Made by a program: the position numbers and the translations under genes
Shown here: positions 31,270-39,102 of the stretch, piece after piece
Layout: the number at the start of each line of letters is the position of its first letter
Position numbering within the stretch: position 1 is the stretch's first letter
Assembly (NCBI GenBank): GCA_002384855.1
Contig: DGBP01000081.1
Coordinates: 23,985 to 69,299, forward strand
From: Nocardioidaceae bacterium UBA4001
GTDB lineage: Bacteria; Actinomycetota; Actinomycetes; Propionibacteriales; Nocardioidaceae
Length of the DNA: 45,315 nucleotides
Direction: 5' to 3'
Notes under the pieces: model-generated
Database searches by the model: none
What the model saw: the letters and a program-made list of their open reading frames with translations, nothing else
What the model was told of the DNA's origin: nothing

Positions 31270-33317
31270 GACGCAGACCCGTGGACCGCGCCCTCGTCAC
31301 CGTCGTGCTGCTCCCGACGGTCCTCGGGGCACTCGCGCTGTGGGCGCTGAGTGACCGCGTCGAGGGACTCGACGCCGCACCCGCCGCCGTGGTGAACCTC
31401 GACCAGCCGGTGAGGACCGGTACGGGCGACGACCGGCAGACGATCGCGGCGGGCCGGCTCCTGGCCGCCGGGCTGACCGCGCCGGGAGACGGCGAGGAGC
31501 AGCCGCTCGACTGGGAGCTGACCGGAGCCGACGAGGCCGAGCAAGGGCTGCGCGACGGCGACTACCACGCGGTGATCACGATTCCGCAGGACTTCTCGAG
31601 GACCGTCGGGGGACTCACGCGCAACGACCCCGAGACGGCGCGGGTCACGGTGCGCAGCAACCACGAGGAGGGGGTGCTCGCCGGCGTGGTCAGCGGCCAG
31701 GTGGCCGAGGTGGCCACGTCCCGCCTCAACCAACAGATCACCGCGGTCTTCCTCGAGGGCATGTACGACAGGACCGGCGAGCTGAAGGCGTCGCTGGGTG
31801 AGGCCGAGAGGGGAGCCGGGCGGCTGGCCGACGGGACGGTCCGGCTCGGTGAGGGCGCGACCACGCTGAGCGGGGGAGCCGGGGTCCTCGCGGACGGCCT
31901 GTCCACCCTCGCCCATGGTGCCCGCTCGCTCCGGTCCGGCGCCGGCGAGCTGTCGAACGGCGCTGCCCGGCTCGGTGCCGGTGGCAGACGGCTCGAGTCC
32001 GGCGCAGAGAGCGCCGCTGCCGGCGCCAACCGTCTGACGGCCGGCCTGGGAGAGCTGCACGCCGGTACGACGCCGCTTCCGGCCCGGACCCGACGTCTCG
32101 CCGACGGTGCCGACGAGCTCGCGCACGGGGTCGACGGCTGGTCGCAGGTGCTCTCCGGCTGGCGCCAGGCCTGCGAGAGCGATCCCGTGCTCGCCGGCAG
32201 CCACGCGAGGCTGTGCGCGGCCACCGTCCAGGCCGTCGGCAGGGACGGTGAGAACGCCGAGGCGATGGTCTCGGGCTCCCGCCGGGTCGCGGACGGCACC
32301 GGCCAGCTGGCCGACCGGACGCCGGCGCTGGTCAGTGCCCTCGGCCGGGCTCGCGACGGTGCCGGCCGGCTCGCCGAGGGCAACGACCGGCTCGCCGAGG
32401 GCTCCGCGGAGCTCGCGGACGGGGCGGGACGCCTTGCCGCGGGGGGTCGACAGCTTCGGGCCGGCGCCCGTCGGATCTCCTCGGCGGCCGACGACGCGAG
32501 CGGTGGAGCGGCACGGCTCGCCGACGGCAGCTCCGAGATCGCCTCGGGCAGCACTCGGCTCAGCGGAGGATCGAGGAAGCTCGCCGACGGGCTCGGAGAG
32601 GGTGCCGGGCAGATACCCGACGTCGCCCCGGCCGAGCGCGGCGACCTGGCCGCCACCGTGGCGCGGCCCGTCGTGAGCGAGGAGTCGCTGCTGCGCCCCG
32701 CATCCGCGACCACCGTGCTCGCTCCGGGCGTGGCCGCCGTGGCCCTGTGGCTCGGGGCCTTCGCGACCTTCCTGGCTCGCCGCGCCCTTCCCGCCCACGC
32801 GCTGGGCACCGCCTCCGCCGGGAGGGCCGTCCTGGCCGGGTGGTGGCCGGCCGCCGTCCTCGGCGCGACGCAGGGCGTGCTGCTCCTCGCGGTCCTCGGG
32901 GTGCTCGGTGCGGACCTCGCGTCGCCGAGCACGACCGCTGCGTTCATGCTCGCAGCCTCGGCGGCCTTCGCGGCCGTGAGCCAGGCCCTGGTCGCCGCGC
33001 TCGGGACGGCACGCGGGTGGATGGTGTCGATGGTGCTGGTCGTCGTCCAGGCGGTCCCGGTCGTGGGCCTGGTTCCGGACGGCACGGCGTCGACGGGCCT
33101 CGGTCGGCTCGTCGGGATGCTGCCCGTGCCGCTCGCGGCGGACGGGCTGGAGGCGCTGGCCCTGTCCGTCCGACCCGGGGCGGCCCTCGCGGCGCTCGCC
33201 GGGCTCGCGGCCTGGGCAGCCCTGGGCGTCGTCGCCAGCACGGCGGCCGCTCGGCGACGACAGCGCCTGTCGGTGGGAGACCTGCGCCGGCGGGTCGCTG
33301 CCTCGCGCCTGACGTGA
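31266..33317 (+). CDS. YhgE/Pip-domain membrane protein with repetitive extracellular stalk
   Basis: A 683-residue protein: an N-terminal helix, an extracellular part and five or six C-terminal helices (from about residue 485). Residues about 175-460 contain many copies of a heptad-like LADGAxxLAxGA pattern, expected to form long coiled helices, as in YhgE/Pip proteins (phage infection protein family). Such proteins are ABC-2-like permeases. Here it is coupled by GTGA overlap to the MMPL exporter with its ATPase-like tail and probably works with it. Two cysteines (ACESDP and RLCAATVQ) within a break in the repeats could form a disulfide. Confidence 0.88.
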   Translation: MRRRPVDRALVTVVLLPTVLGALALWALSDRVEGLDAAPAAVVNLDQPVRTGTGDDRQTIAAGRLLAAGLTAPGDGEEQPLDWELTGADEAEQGLRDGDYHAVITIPQDFSRTVGGLTRNDPETARVTVRSNHEEGVLAGVVSGQVAEVATSRLNQQITAVFLEGMYDRTGELKASLGEAERGAGRLADGTVRLGEGATTLSGGAGVLADGLSTLAHGARSLRSGAGELSNGAARLGAGGRRLESGAESAAAGANRLTAGLGELHAGTTPLPARTRRLADGADELAHGVDGWSQVLSGWRQACESDPVLAGSHARLCAATVQAVGRDGENAEAMVSGSRRVADGTGQLADRTPALVSALGRARDGAGRLAEGNDRLAEGSAELADGAGRLAAGGRQLRAGARRISSAADDASGGAARLADGSSEIASGSTRLSGGSRKLADGLGEGAGQIPDVAPAERGDLAATVARPVVSEESLLRPASATTVLAPGVAAVALWLGAFATFLARRALPAHALGTASAGRAVLAGWWPAAVLGATQGVLLLAVLGVLGADLASPSTTAAFMLAASAAFAAVSQALVAALGTARGWMVSMVLVVVQAVPVVGLVPDGTASTGLGRLVGMLPVPLAADGLEALALSVRPGAALAALAGLAAWAALGVVASTAAARRRQRLSVGDLRRRVAASRLT

Positions 33318-33375
33318 CGCATCAGCGGCAGGCGGGGCGGGTACTCGGGGGTGACGTCGACGAGAGGAGAGTCAC

Positions 33376-33591
33376 GTGCCGTCGAGCATCAAGAACGAGA
33401 AGCAGTACGAAGCGCTCAAGGACAAGGGCATGTCGAAGGAGCGTGCCGCCAGGATCGCCAACTCGTCCGGCGCCTCGAGCCGCGGTGGGAGGAGGAGCGG
33501 TTCGGGCGGCAGCTCGGACCAGGGCGGGACGACCGCCCAGAAGAAGGAGGCGGGCCGCAAGGGCGGCAAGGCGGCTGCGAAGAAGCCCTGA
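33376..33591 (+). CDS. Small basic protein (DUF7218-like)
   Basis: A 71-residue protein from a GTG with GAGGAGAG upstream. The N-terminus SSIKNEKQYEALKDKGMSKERAARIANSSG is a conserved motif of small actinobacterial proteins (KNEKxYExLxxKGxSKExAARIAN). The C-terminus is Gly/Ser-rich, then Lys/Ala/Gly-rich (KEAGRKGGKAAAKKP), suggesting nucleic-acid binding. The SAP-like domain found in longer relatives is missing. Function unknown. Confidence 0.75.
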   Translation: MPSSIKNEKQYEALKDKGMSKERAARIANSSGASSRGGRRSGSGGSSDQGGTTAQKKEAGRKGGKAAAKKP

Positions 33592-33733
33592 CCCCTTAGG
33601 GCGGACGGCCCCTCAGACGCCGCTCTGCGCGCGGGCGCCCACCGAAGATAGGGAGGTCGCCCGATGCGCGTCCCGGGGCCTTACGAGGAACCTCGATGTT
33701 GTCGGCAGTCGCCGGCGCGACCGAGGAGGCCCT

Positions 33734-33928
33734 GTGTACCCCGCCAACGACTCCACCACCGCCCTGTACCTGGCTCGCATGCGCGCCGACGAGGTCGCCG
33801 CGCGCAACGAGCGCGCACGCATGATCGCCGAGCTGCGGGCCGCGCGGACGACAGATGACACCAGTCCACGACCACATCGCCGTTGGGTCTGGAGCCTGAG
33901 GCCCTGGTCGGTCCGGCCCGTCGGCTGA
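33734..33928 (+). CDS. Small hypothetical protein
   Basis: A 64-residue protein beginning MYPANDSTTALYLARMRADEVAARNERARMI from a GTG with a very good ribosome site (GAGGAGG). The first half is a charged amphipathic helix; the second ends in tryptophan- and arginine-rich RRWVWSLRPWSVRPVG. I do not recognise a family. The strong ribosome site is the main argument that it is real. Confidence 0.55.
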   Translation: MYPANDSTTALYLARMRADEVAARNERARMIAELRAARTTDDTSPRPHRRWVWSLRPWSVRPVG

Positions 33929-33997
33929 CCGCGCCGGCGGTCGACCGTCGAGGTCGGCCGCCGGAGCAGACCCTCGAGGTCGACCCGGCCGGACGGC

Positions 33998-34609
33998 TCA
34001 GCTTCCGCCGGCGAGCAGCTGCTCGAACGGCGTGGGGTTGTCGAACGGGTCGACCGGCCCCGAGGGCTCGCGGCCCAGCACGAGGTCCGCGAGCTCTCGG
34101 CCGGCGCGGTCGACCCGCTCGGCGAGAGAGCCGGCGGCGTTGCTGCCGAAGTCCTCGCTGGCCCCGAACACCGCAGTGGGTACGACGGTCGCCCGGAGGT
34201 AGGCGAACAACGGGCGCATCGCGAAGTCGAGGACCAGCGAGTGGCGCGCCGTACCTGCGGTGGCGCCGAGCAGCACGGGCTTCCCGGCCAGCGAGCCCTC
34301 CTCCAGGACGTCGAAGAAGCTCTTGAACAGGCCGCTGTAGGACGCGCTGAACACCGGGGTCACCGCGATCACGGCATCCGCTCCGCTCACGGTTCGTACG
34401 GCCGTGGCGAGCCCACCGCCGGGGAACCCGGTGAGGAGGTTGTCGGTGATGTCGTGGGCGAGGTCGCGCAGCTCCACCACGTCGAGTTCTGTCCGCTCAC
34501 CGTGGAGCCGCAGCGCCTTGTCGGTCGCCTCGGCCAGCCGGTCGGCGAGCAGGCGCGTCGACGACGGCCGGCTCAGCCCCGCGGTCACCACCGCGATCCG
34601 CCGGGTCAT
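33998..34609 (-). CDS. NADPH-dependent FMN reductase, partner of the LLM oxidoreductase (CE1759-like)
   Basis: A 203-residue flavodoxin-fold reductase. It begins RRIAVVTAGLSRPSSTRLLADRL (FMN phosphate-binding loop) and has TPVFSASYSGLFKSFFDVLEEGSLAGKPVLLGATAG, typical of the NADPH-dependent FMN reductase family. Its ATG overlaps the stop of the LLM gene (ATGA). The pair matches what I know as the LLM-partnered CE1758/CE1759 group. It should supply reduced FMN to the LLM enzyme. Confidence 0.9.
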   Translation of the reverse strand: MTRRIAVVTAGLSRPSSTRLLADRLAEATDKALRLHGERTELDVVELRDLAHDITDNLLTGFPGGGLATAVRTVSGADAVIAVTPVFSASYSGLFKSFFDVLEEGSLAGKPVLLGATAGTARHSLVLDFAMRPLFAYLRATVVPTAVFGASEDFGSNAAGSLAERVDRAGRELADLVLGREPSGPVDPFDNPTPFEQLLAGGS

Positions 34610-35751
34610 CGGGTCACCTCCTCGGGCGAGCGGCCGGTGACGTCGTCGGCCGCGGCGTGCACGGTGCTGTCCTTCGGGCCGCCCGCTGCGGCGACGAGGG
34701 AGGCGTGGTTGGGCGCGTCGGGGACGTGGGCCGGCTTGAGCGCCGCGAACTCCTCGCGCAGCACGGGCACGACCTCCTCGCCGAGGATGTCGAGCTGTTC
34801 GAGCACGGTCTTCAGGGGCAGTCCGGCGTGGTCCATGAGGAAGAGCTGGCGCTGGTAGTCGCCGACGTACTCGCGGAACCCGAGGGTGCGCTCGATGACC
34901 TGCTGCGGGCTGCCGACGGTCAGCGGCGTCTGGCTCGTGAAGTCCTCGAGCGACGGGCCGTGGCCGTAGACCGGCGCGTTGTCGAAGTACGGCCGGAACT
35001 CCCGCACCGCGTCCTGGCTGTTCTTGCGCATGAAGACCTGGCCGCCGAGCCCGACGATCGCCTGGTCGGCCGAGCCGTGGCCGTAGTGCTCGAAACGGCG
35101 GCGGTAGAGCGAGATCATCCGCTCCGTGTGCTCCTTGGGCCAGAAGATGTGGTTGGCGAAGAAGCCGTCGCCGTAGTAGGCGGCCTGCTCGGCGATCTCG
35201 GGGCTCCGGATCGAGCCGTGCCACACGAAGGGTGGGACGCCGTCGAGCGGCCGCGGCGTCGAGGTGTAGCCCTGCAGCGGCGTGCGGAACTTGCCCTCCC
35301 AGCTCACCACGTCCTCGCGCCAGAGGCGGTGCAGCAGGTGGTAGTTCTCGATCGCGAGCGGGATGCCGTCGCGGATGTCCTTGCCGAACCACGGGTAGAC
35401 CGGGCCGGTGTTGCCGCGTCCCATCATCAGGTCGACGCGGCCGTCGGAGAGGTGCTGGAGCTTCGCGTAGTTCTCCGCGATCAGGACCGGGTCGGTGGTC
35501 GTGATCAGCGTCGTCGCCGTCGAGAGGATGATCCGCTCGGTCTGCGCCGCGATGAACGCCAGCGTGGTGGTCGGCGCGGAGGCGATGAACGGCGGGTTGT
35601 GGTGCTCGCCGGTCGCGAACACGTCGAGCCCGACCTCCTCGGCCTTCTTGGCGATCTCGACGGTCGCCTTGATCCGCTCGTGCTCCGTCGGGGTGCGCCC
35701 GGTCGTGGGGTCGGCCGTCACGTCGCCGACGGTGAAGATGCCGAACTGCAT
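34606..35751 (-). CDS. LLM-class flavin-dependent oxidoreductase (CE1758-like)
   Basis: A 381-residue luciferase-like monooxygenase. MQFGIFTVGDVTADP, ATGEHHNPPFIASAPTTTLAFIAAQT and GRVDLMMGRGNTGPVYPWFGKD are family features, and the C-terminal extension is typical of the CE1758 group. It uses FMNH2 from the reductase encoded downstream and O2 to oxidise an organic substrate that cannot be predicted. Palindromic elements upstream suggest a repressor-controlled promoter. The very long upstream open frame is spurious. Confidence 0.92.
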   Translation of the reverse strand: MQFGIFTVGDVTADPTTGRTPTEHERIKATVEIAKKAEEVGLDVFATGEHHNPPFIASAPTTTLAFIAAQTERIILSTATTLITTTDPVLIAENYAKLQHLSDGRVDLMMGRGNTGPVYPWFGKDIRDGIPLAIENYHLLHRLWREDVVSWEGKFRTPLQGYTSTPRPLDGVPPFVWHGSIRSPEIAEQAAYYGDGFFANHIFWPKEHTERMISLYRRRFEHYGHGSADQAIVGLGGQVFMRKNSQDAVREFRPYFDNAPVYGHGPSLEDFTSQTPLTVGSPQQVIERTLGFREYVGDYQRQLFLMDHAGLPLKTVLEQLDILGEEVVPVLREEFAALKPAHVPDAPNHASLVAAAGGPKDSTVHAAADDVTGRSPEEVTR

Positions 35752-35784
35752 CGGTTGCCTCCTGCTCGTGGTGGACGGCAGCTG

Positions 35785-35804
35785 ACTAGTTCTAGTTTCA
35801 ACTA
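35785..35804 (-). promoter_or_regulatory. Overlapping palindromic operators before the LLM gene
   Basis: ACTAG-TT-CTAGT (35785-35796) and TAGTT-TC-AACTA (35793-35804) are both perfect palindromes sharing TAGT, in an otherwise GC-rich gap 34 bp upstream of the start. TAGTT/AACTA half-sites are typical of MarR-family regulators of flavoenzymes. No regulator gene is adjacent. Confidence 0.6.
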
Positions 35805-35918
35805 CCTGTCCGCACAACCATCCCACGCCCTCGGCTATTCCGCCAACCGCTGGTGCCTTCCGGCGGCGGGCCGCCCTGACCCCACCGCAGCCGACCGGGC
35901 GGCGGCGTGGGCCGCGGG

Positions 35919-35924
35919 TAGCCT
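35919..35924 (+). promoter_or_regulatory. Leaderless -10 element of the LigB-like gene
   Basis: TAGCCT ends 7 bases before the GTG at 35932, with no usable ribosome site. Confidence 0.5.
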
Positions 35925-35931
35925 CACGACC

Positions 35932-36639
35932 GTGATCGTCACCGCCGTGGTCTGCCCGCACCCGCCGCTGCTTCTGCGCGAGCTCTGCGGGCTCGAGGAC
36001 ACCGTCCCGGAGCTGCGGGCAGCCTGCCACGAGGCAGTGGGCGGGCTGGTGACGCAGGAGCTCGACGCCGTGGTCGTCGTCGGTGGTGGGGCGACCACGG
36101 AGGCGTGGGACCCGTCCCTGCCGATCGGGGTCCGCCGCTTCGGTACGACGGCGGCTCCCGAGCCCGTGGGTCTGCCGCAGAGCCTCGGCGTGGGCAGGAG
36201 GCTGCTCGACGAGGGCGGGTGGACCGGCCCCGTCGAGATGCACACGGTCGCCCGGGACGCCGGCCCCTCGGAGGCGACCGCGCTGGCCGACCGGGTGGCC
36301 GGCGTCCCGGGCCGGGTGGGCCTGCTCGTCCTCGCCGACGGCAGCGCGCGTCGCGGCCTCCGGGCGCCCGGTCACCTCGACGAGCGGGCCTTCGCGTTCG
36401 ACGACGAGACGGCGAGGGCGCTCGGGGAGGGCGATGCGCAGGCACTCACCGAGGTCGACGCCGAGCTGGCCGGCGAGCTCCTGGCCGGTGGGCGGGCGGC
36501 CCTTGCCGTGCTCGGGGAGGTCGCCCTGGCCCAGAGGTCCTTCCCTCGGGCCGAGCTGCTCCACCGCGAGGACCCCCACGGGGTGTCCTACGTCGTGGCG
36601 GTGTGGGAGGACCTCAGCGAGGACCGCGGGGGAGCGTGA
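35932..36639 (+). CDS. LigB-like / class III extradiol dioxygenase-type protein
   Basis: A 235-residue protein beginning MIVTAVVCPHPPLLLRELCG. The CPHPP motif and the following VVVVGGG, LLVLADGSARRG and DPHGVSYVVAVWE segments match actinobacterial proteins related to the class III extradiol dioxygenase B subunit and the MEMO group. The N-terminal His could be a metal ligand. Activity is unproven for this subgroup. Its 3' end overlaps the end of the convergent thioesterase remnant by 26 bp. Confidence 0.78.
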   Translation: MIVTAVVCPHPPLLLRELCGLEDTVPELRAACHEAVGGLVTQELDAVVVVGGGATTEAWDPSLPIGVRRFGTTAAPEPVGLPQSLGVGRRLLDEGGWTGPVEMHTVARDAGPSEATALADRVAGVPGRVGLLVLADGSARRGLRAPGHLDERAFAFDDETARALGEGDAQALTEVDAELAGELLAGGRAALAVLGEVALAQRSFPRAELLHREDPHGVSYVVAVWEDLSEDRGGA

Positions 36640-37200
36640 GCAGGGCCTGGGACGTCCTGGCCACCAGCCCGGCCCGGTCGTAGACCGCCGAGGTCGCCAG
36701 CCCCGCGCTGCCCGGTCCCAGGGTGGTCTCGGCGTCCACGCAGAACCACTCGCCGACCGGCTCGCGCAGCAGGTGGACGGTGAGCTCGGGGTTCTGGAAG
36801 CCCCAGGAGGCCGCGTCGAGCTCCGAGGAGACGTCCGAGGCCGAGTCCACGCAGACCATGAGGGCCTGCAACGGCGTCGTGGTCTCGCCGGCCACCAGTG
36901 GCACCCGCGGGCGCATCCACACCACGGCCGGCCCCGTCTCGGCGACCCCTCCCTTGACCCAGCGCCAGTCGACCGCCTGGACGTAGCCGGCCGACCACAC
37001 GGTGGGGGTGTCGTGCTCCTCCCCGTCGTCGGGGGAGTGCGGCAGGGGTGTCGGGGACGGGCCCGGGCCCCCACCAGCGCCGCCGGGGGGCTGCCGTGCT
37101 GGCTGTCGGGGCCCCACGGACTGGCGGTGGTCGGCTCGGCGCGAACGTGGTCGCGACCGTCGACGGAGGTGCCCCGGATCACGTAGAAGCTGCTGGTCAC
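36614..37200 (-). pseudogene. Acyl-CoA thioesterase remnant: middle deleted, frame shifted
   Basis: From the GTG at 37200 the minus strand encodes SSFYVIRGTSVDG ... SPWGPDSQHGSPPAALV, a clear start of a TesB-like double-hotdog thioesterase. The match stops near 37060. In a different frame, ending at 36614, the C-terminal half is intact: GYVQAVDWRWV ... VWMRPRVPLVAGE ... WGFQNPELTVHLLREPVGEWFCVDAETTL. Typical family members are about 260-280 residues; this one lacks roughly 70-90 central residues. The join falls at a GGGCCCGGGCCC tract (37059-37070), compatible with a slippage or microhomology deletion. No single frame covers both halves, so a working enzyme is unlikely unless this is an assembly error. 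Confidence 0.8.
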
Positions 37201-37242
37201 GGCGGACGTCTCTCCCGATTTCGCTTCGAGGTCAGGGCTGTG

Positions 37243-37248
37243 TATTCT
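37243..37248 (+). promoter_or_regulatory. -10 element of the tRNA-Thr / tRNA-Met / rpmG unit
   Basis: TATTCT lies 12 bases before the first base of tRNA-Thr, in a locally AT-richer stretch. The -35 is less clear. Confidence 0.45.
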
Positions 37249-37260
37249 TCCTTGTCGCTT

Positions 37261-37333
37261 GCCCCTTTAGCTCAGTCGGCAGAGCGTCTCCATGGTAAGG
37301 AGAAGGTCTACGGTTCGATTCCGTAAAGGGGCT
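37261..37333 (+). tRNA. tRNA-Thr (GGT)
   Basis: The acceptor GCCCCTT (37261-37267) pairs with AAGGGGC (37326-37332), and T37333 is the discriminator. The anticodon stem TCTCC/GGAGA encloses the loop ATGGTAA, giving anticodon GGT. The T-arm is TACGG-TTCGATT-CCGTA. CCA is not encoded. It is followed by tRNA-Met and rpmG. Confidence 0.96.
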
Positions 37334-37383
37334 CTGGGTTTGGGAGTCCCGACCGCGTCAGCGGTCGGGGGCCCCGTCCCGGT

Positions 37384-37457
37384 GGCGGGGTAGCTCAGGT
37401 GGTTAGAGCACACGGCTCATAATCGTGGTGTCGCGGGTTCGAGTCCCGCCCCCGCTA
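37384..37457 (+). tRNA. tRNA-Met (CAT), elongator type
   Basis: The acceptor GGCGGGG pairs with CCCCGCT (G-U at the first pair). The anticodon stem CACGG/TCGTG encloses CTCATAA, anticodon CAT. The T-arm is GCGGG-TTCGAGT-CCCGC. It lacks the three G-C pairs of an initiator anticodon stem. A tRNA-Ile that reads ATA after modification cannot be wholly excluded, but its position before rpmG matches elongator tRNA-Met. Confidence 0.92.
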
Positions 37458-37545
37458 CTCTCACAGCATCACCTCGGTCACCCCGGCTTGATCGCCGAGG
37501 CAGACTTGGACAGGCAGTACTACCGGAGAAGAAGAGGCATCCGCC

Positions 37546-37716
37546 GTGGCCAGCAAGAGCTCGGACGTCCGTCCCAAGATCACCTTGGCGTGCGTCGAAT
37601 GCAAGGAACGCAACTACATCACCAAGAAGAACCGGCGCAACGACCCGGACCGCATGGAGATGAAGAAGTTCTGCCCGCGCTGCCGCACGCACACGGCCCA
37701 CCGCGAGACCCGCTGA
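37546..37716 (+). CDS. rpmG: 50S ribosomal protein L33
   Basis: A 56-residue protein: MASKSSDVRPKITLACVECKERN ... KFCPRCRTHTAHRETR. The two CXXC pairs (CVEC, CPRC) mark the zinc-binding form of L33. It starts with GTG after AAGAGG. Its position after tRNA-Thr and tRNA-Met is that of rpmG2 in mycobacteria. Confidence 0.95.
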   Translation: MASKSSDVRPKITLACVECKERNYITKKNRRNDPDRMEMKKFCPRCRTHTAHRETR

Positions 37717-37730
37717 CGGTCCCAGGACTC

Positions 37731-37771
37731 CAGAAGGAGCGACGCCCCTCGCGGGTGCGTCGCTCCTTCTG
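37731..37771 (+). terminator. Terminator after rpmG
   Basis: A 15-bp perfect stem, 37731-37745 with 37757-37771, extended by an inner CCC/GGG. A short CTTT follows. It lies between the convergent rpmG and a hypothetical gene and can serve both. Confidence 0.85.
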
Positions 37772-37784
37772 CTTTCCCCGGACC

Positions 37785-38132
37785 TCAGCGGGTGAGCACG
37801 GGTCGCGGGGCGCCGAGCTCGACGTACGCAGCCACGGGCCCGCCGAGCATGAGGGAGACCCGGTACTCCCCGTGCGCCACGCTCAGGCCCTGGAGGTCCA
37901 GGGTGGGGGAGACCACGAGGCCGTGCAGGCTGACGTTGCGCGTGGCCGCCCGGACGACCCGCTCGGCGCGGCTCCGCGGCGTCTCGTAGAGGCTCTCGGT
38001 GTCGTTGAGCTCGAGCGCGAGCTCGAAGACCAGGTCGTCGGCCCGGCGCAGCAGGTCGAGGTTTCGTTCGAGCTGGATGAGGACGGGTGCGATCGCGAGG
38101 TCCGCCGGCGAGTGGGGGTACACGCTGGGCAT
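37785..38132 (-). CDS. Hypothetical protein
   Basis: A 115-residue protein beginning MPSVYPHSPADLAIAPVLIQLERNLDLLRR. The ATG at 38132 has AGGAG six bases upstream and is preferred to the ATG at 38180. The first half is helical and acidic (LVFELALELNDTESLYETPRSRAERVVRAAT). The second half looks like beta strands (GLVVSPTLDLQGLSVAHGEYRVSLMLGG). No signal or membrane segment is seen and I recognise no family. It breaks the usual rpmG-hadA adjacency. Confidence 0.7.
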   Translation of the reverse strand: MPSVYPHSPADLAIAPVLIQLERNLDLLRRADDLVFELALELNDTESLYETPRSRAERVVRAATRNVSLHGLVVSPTLDLQGLSVAHGEYRVSLMLGGPVAAYVELGAPRPVLTR

Positions 38133-38274
38133 GGGGGGCTCCTGTCGGCGCTGGGTCTCCTCCGGTGTGGTGCAGGACACGTCCAGACTCGTGCTCCGCG
38201 CCTGTCCGGTACAGGGACCTTCGTCCCGGTTCGAGGGCCCCGGAGGTCCTGGAGGCAGGCGCCCGCACCCCTGC

Positions 38275-38280
38275 TAGCGT
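38275..38280 (+). promoter_or_regulatory. Leaderless -10 element of the hadA-like gene
   Basis: TAGCGT ends 7 bases before the ATG at 38288; no ribosome site is present. Confidence 0.5.
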
Positions 38281-38287
38281 CACGCGC

Positions 38288-38698
38288 ATGGCAGTCGACA
38301 GCGGCCTGGTGGGCCGCACCTTCCCGCCCACCGACCCCTACACGGTCTCCCACGAGAAGGTGCTGGAGTTCGCGCGTGCCACCGGCGCCGAGTGCGACGG
38401 GCAGACTGCGCCGCCCACCTTCCCCATCGTGGTGGCCTTCGCCGCGATGACGGCGCTGATGGAGGACCCCGACGTCGGGATCGCCCTCCACCGGGTCGTG
38501 CACGGTGACCAGCGGTTCACCTACGTCCGTCCGGTCCGGGTGGGCGACCGGCTCTCCGCAGCGCTCACCGTCGACTCGCTCCGCCAGATCGGCGGCGCGG
38601 ACATCATCGGCACGCGCAGCGAGATCACCGACCAGCGGGGAGACCTCGTGTGCACCGCCTACGCCACGCTCGTCCACCGGGGAGAGGACCAGCCATGA
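38288..38698 (+). CDS. hadA: HadA-like MaoC/FAS1-type dehydratase subunit
   Basis: A 136-residue hotdog protein: VDSGLVGRTFPPTDPYTVSHEKVLEFARATG, PPTFPIVVAF and HGDQRFTYVRPVRVGDRL match the N-terminal dehydratase domain family of mycobacterial HadA. HadA lacks the catalytic pair and stabilises substrate binding, while HadB supplies catalysis. It overlaps the hadB-like gene (ATGA). In mycobacteria HadAB dehydrates beta-hydroxyacyl chains in FAS-II. This organism's lipid pathway is unknown, so the role is an enoyl-hydratase/dehydratase in a general sense. Confidence 0.9.
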   Translation: MAVDSGLVGRTFPPTDPYTVSHEKVLEFARATGAECDGQTAPPTFPIVVAFAAMTALMEDPDVGIALHRVVHGDQRFTYVRPVRVGDRLSAALTVDSLRQIGGADIIGTRSEITDQRGDLVCTAYATLVHRGEDQP

Positions 38699-39102
38699 GG
38701 GACCTCGAGACGGGCGACGCGCTCCCCACCCAGACCTACCGCGTGCGCCGTGCGGACCTCGTGCGGTACGCCGGCGCCAGCGGGGACTTCAACCCCATCC
38801 ACTGGTCCGACCGGGTCGCTGCCTCGGTCGGCCTGCCCGGCGTCATCGCGCACGGGATGTTCACCATGGCGCTGGCGGCCCGCGCCCTCGACACCTGGGC
38901 CGGTGCACCCGGTCGGGTCCGCGAGCTGAGCTGCAAGTTCACCAAGCCGGTTGTCGTGCCCGACGACGACGAGGGCGTCGAGGTCGTCGTCGCCGGCACC
39001 GTCAAGAACCTCACCGAGGACGGCGTCCACATCGCCCTCGAGGTCTCCAGCGGCGGTGAGAAGGTCCTCGGGATGCCCAAGGCGGTGCTGGCGCGTGGCT
39101 GA
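38695..39102 (+). CDS. hadB: HadB-like MaoC dehydratase
   Basis: A 135-residue single hotdog MaoC domain with the catalytic hydratase motif YAGASGDFNPIHWSD (Asp and His of D-x4-H), followed by GLPGVIAHGMFTMALAARAL. It forms a heterodimer with HadA-like proteins to interconvert 3-hydroxyacyl and enoyl thioesters. It overlaps hadA by 4 bp and murB by 8 bp. Confidence 0.93.
   Translation: MRDLETGDALPTQTYRVRRADLVRYAGASGDFNPIHWSDRVAASVGLPGVIAHGMFTMALAARALDTWAGAPGRVRELSCKFTKPVVVPDDDEGVEVVVAGTVKNLTEDGVHIALEVSSGGEKVLGMPKAVLARG

Noticed and set aside
37384..37457. Initiator tRNA-fMet
   Set aside because: The anticodon stem lacks the three consecutive G-C pairs and the first acceptor position forms a G-U pair rather than the initiator mismatch.
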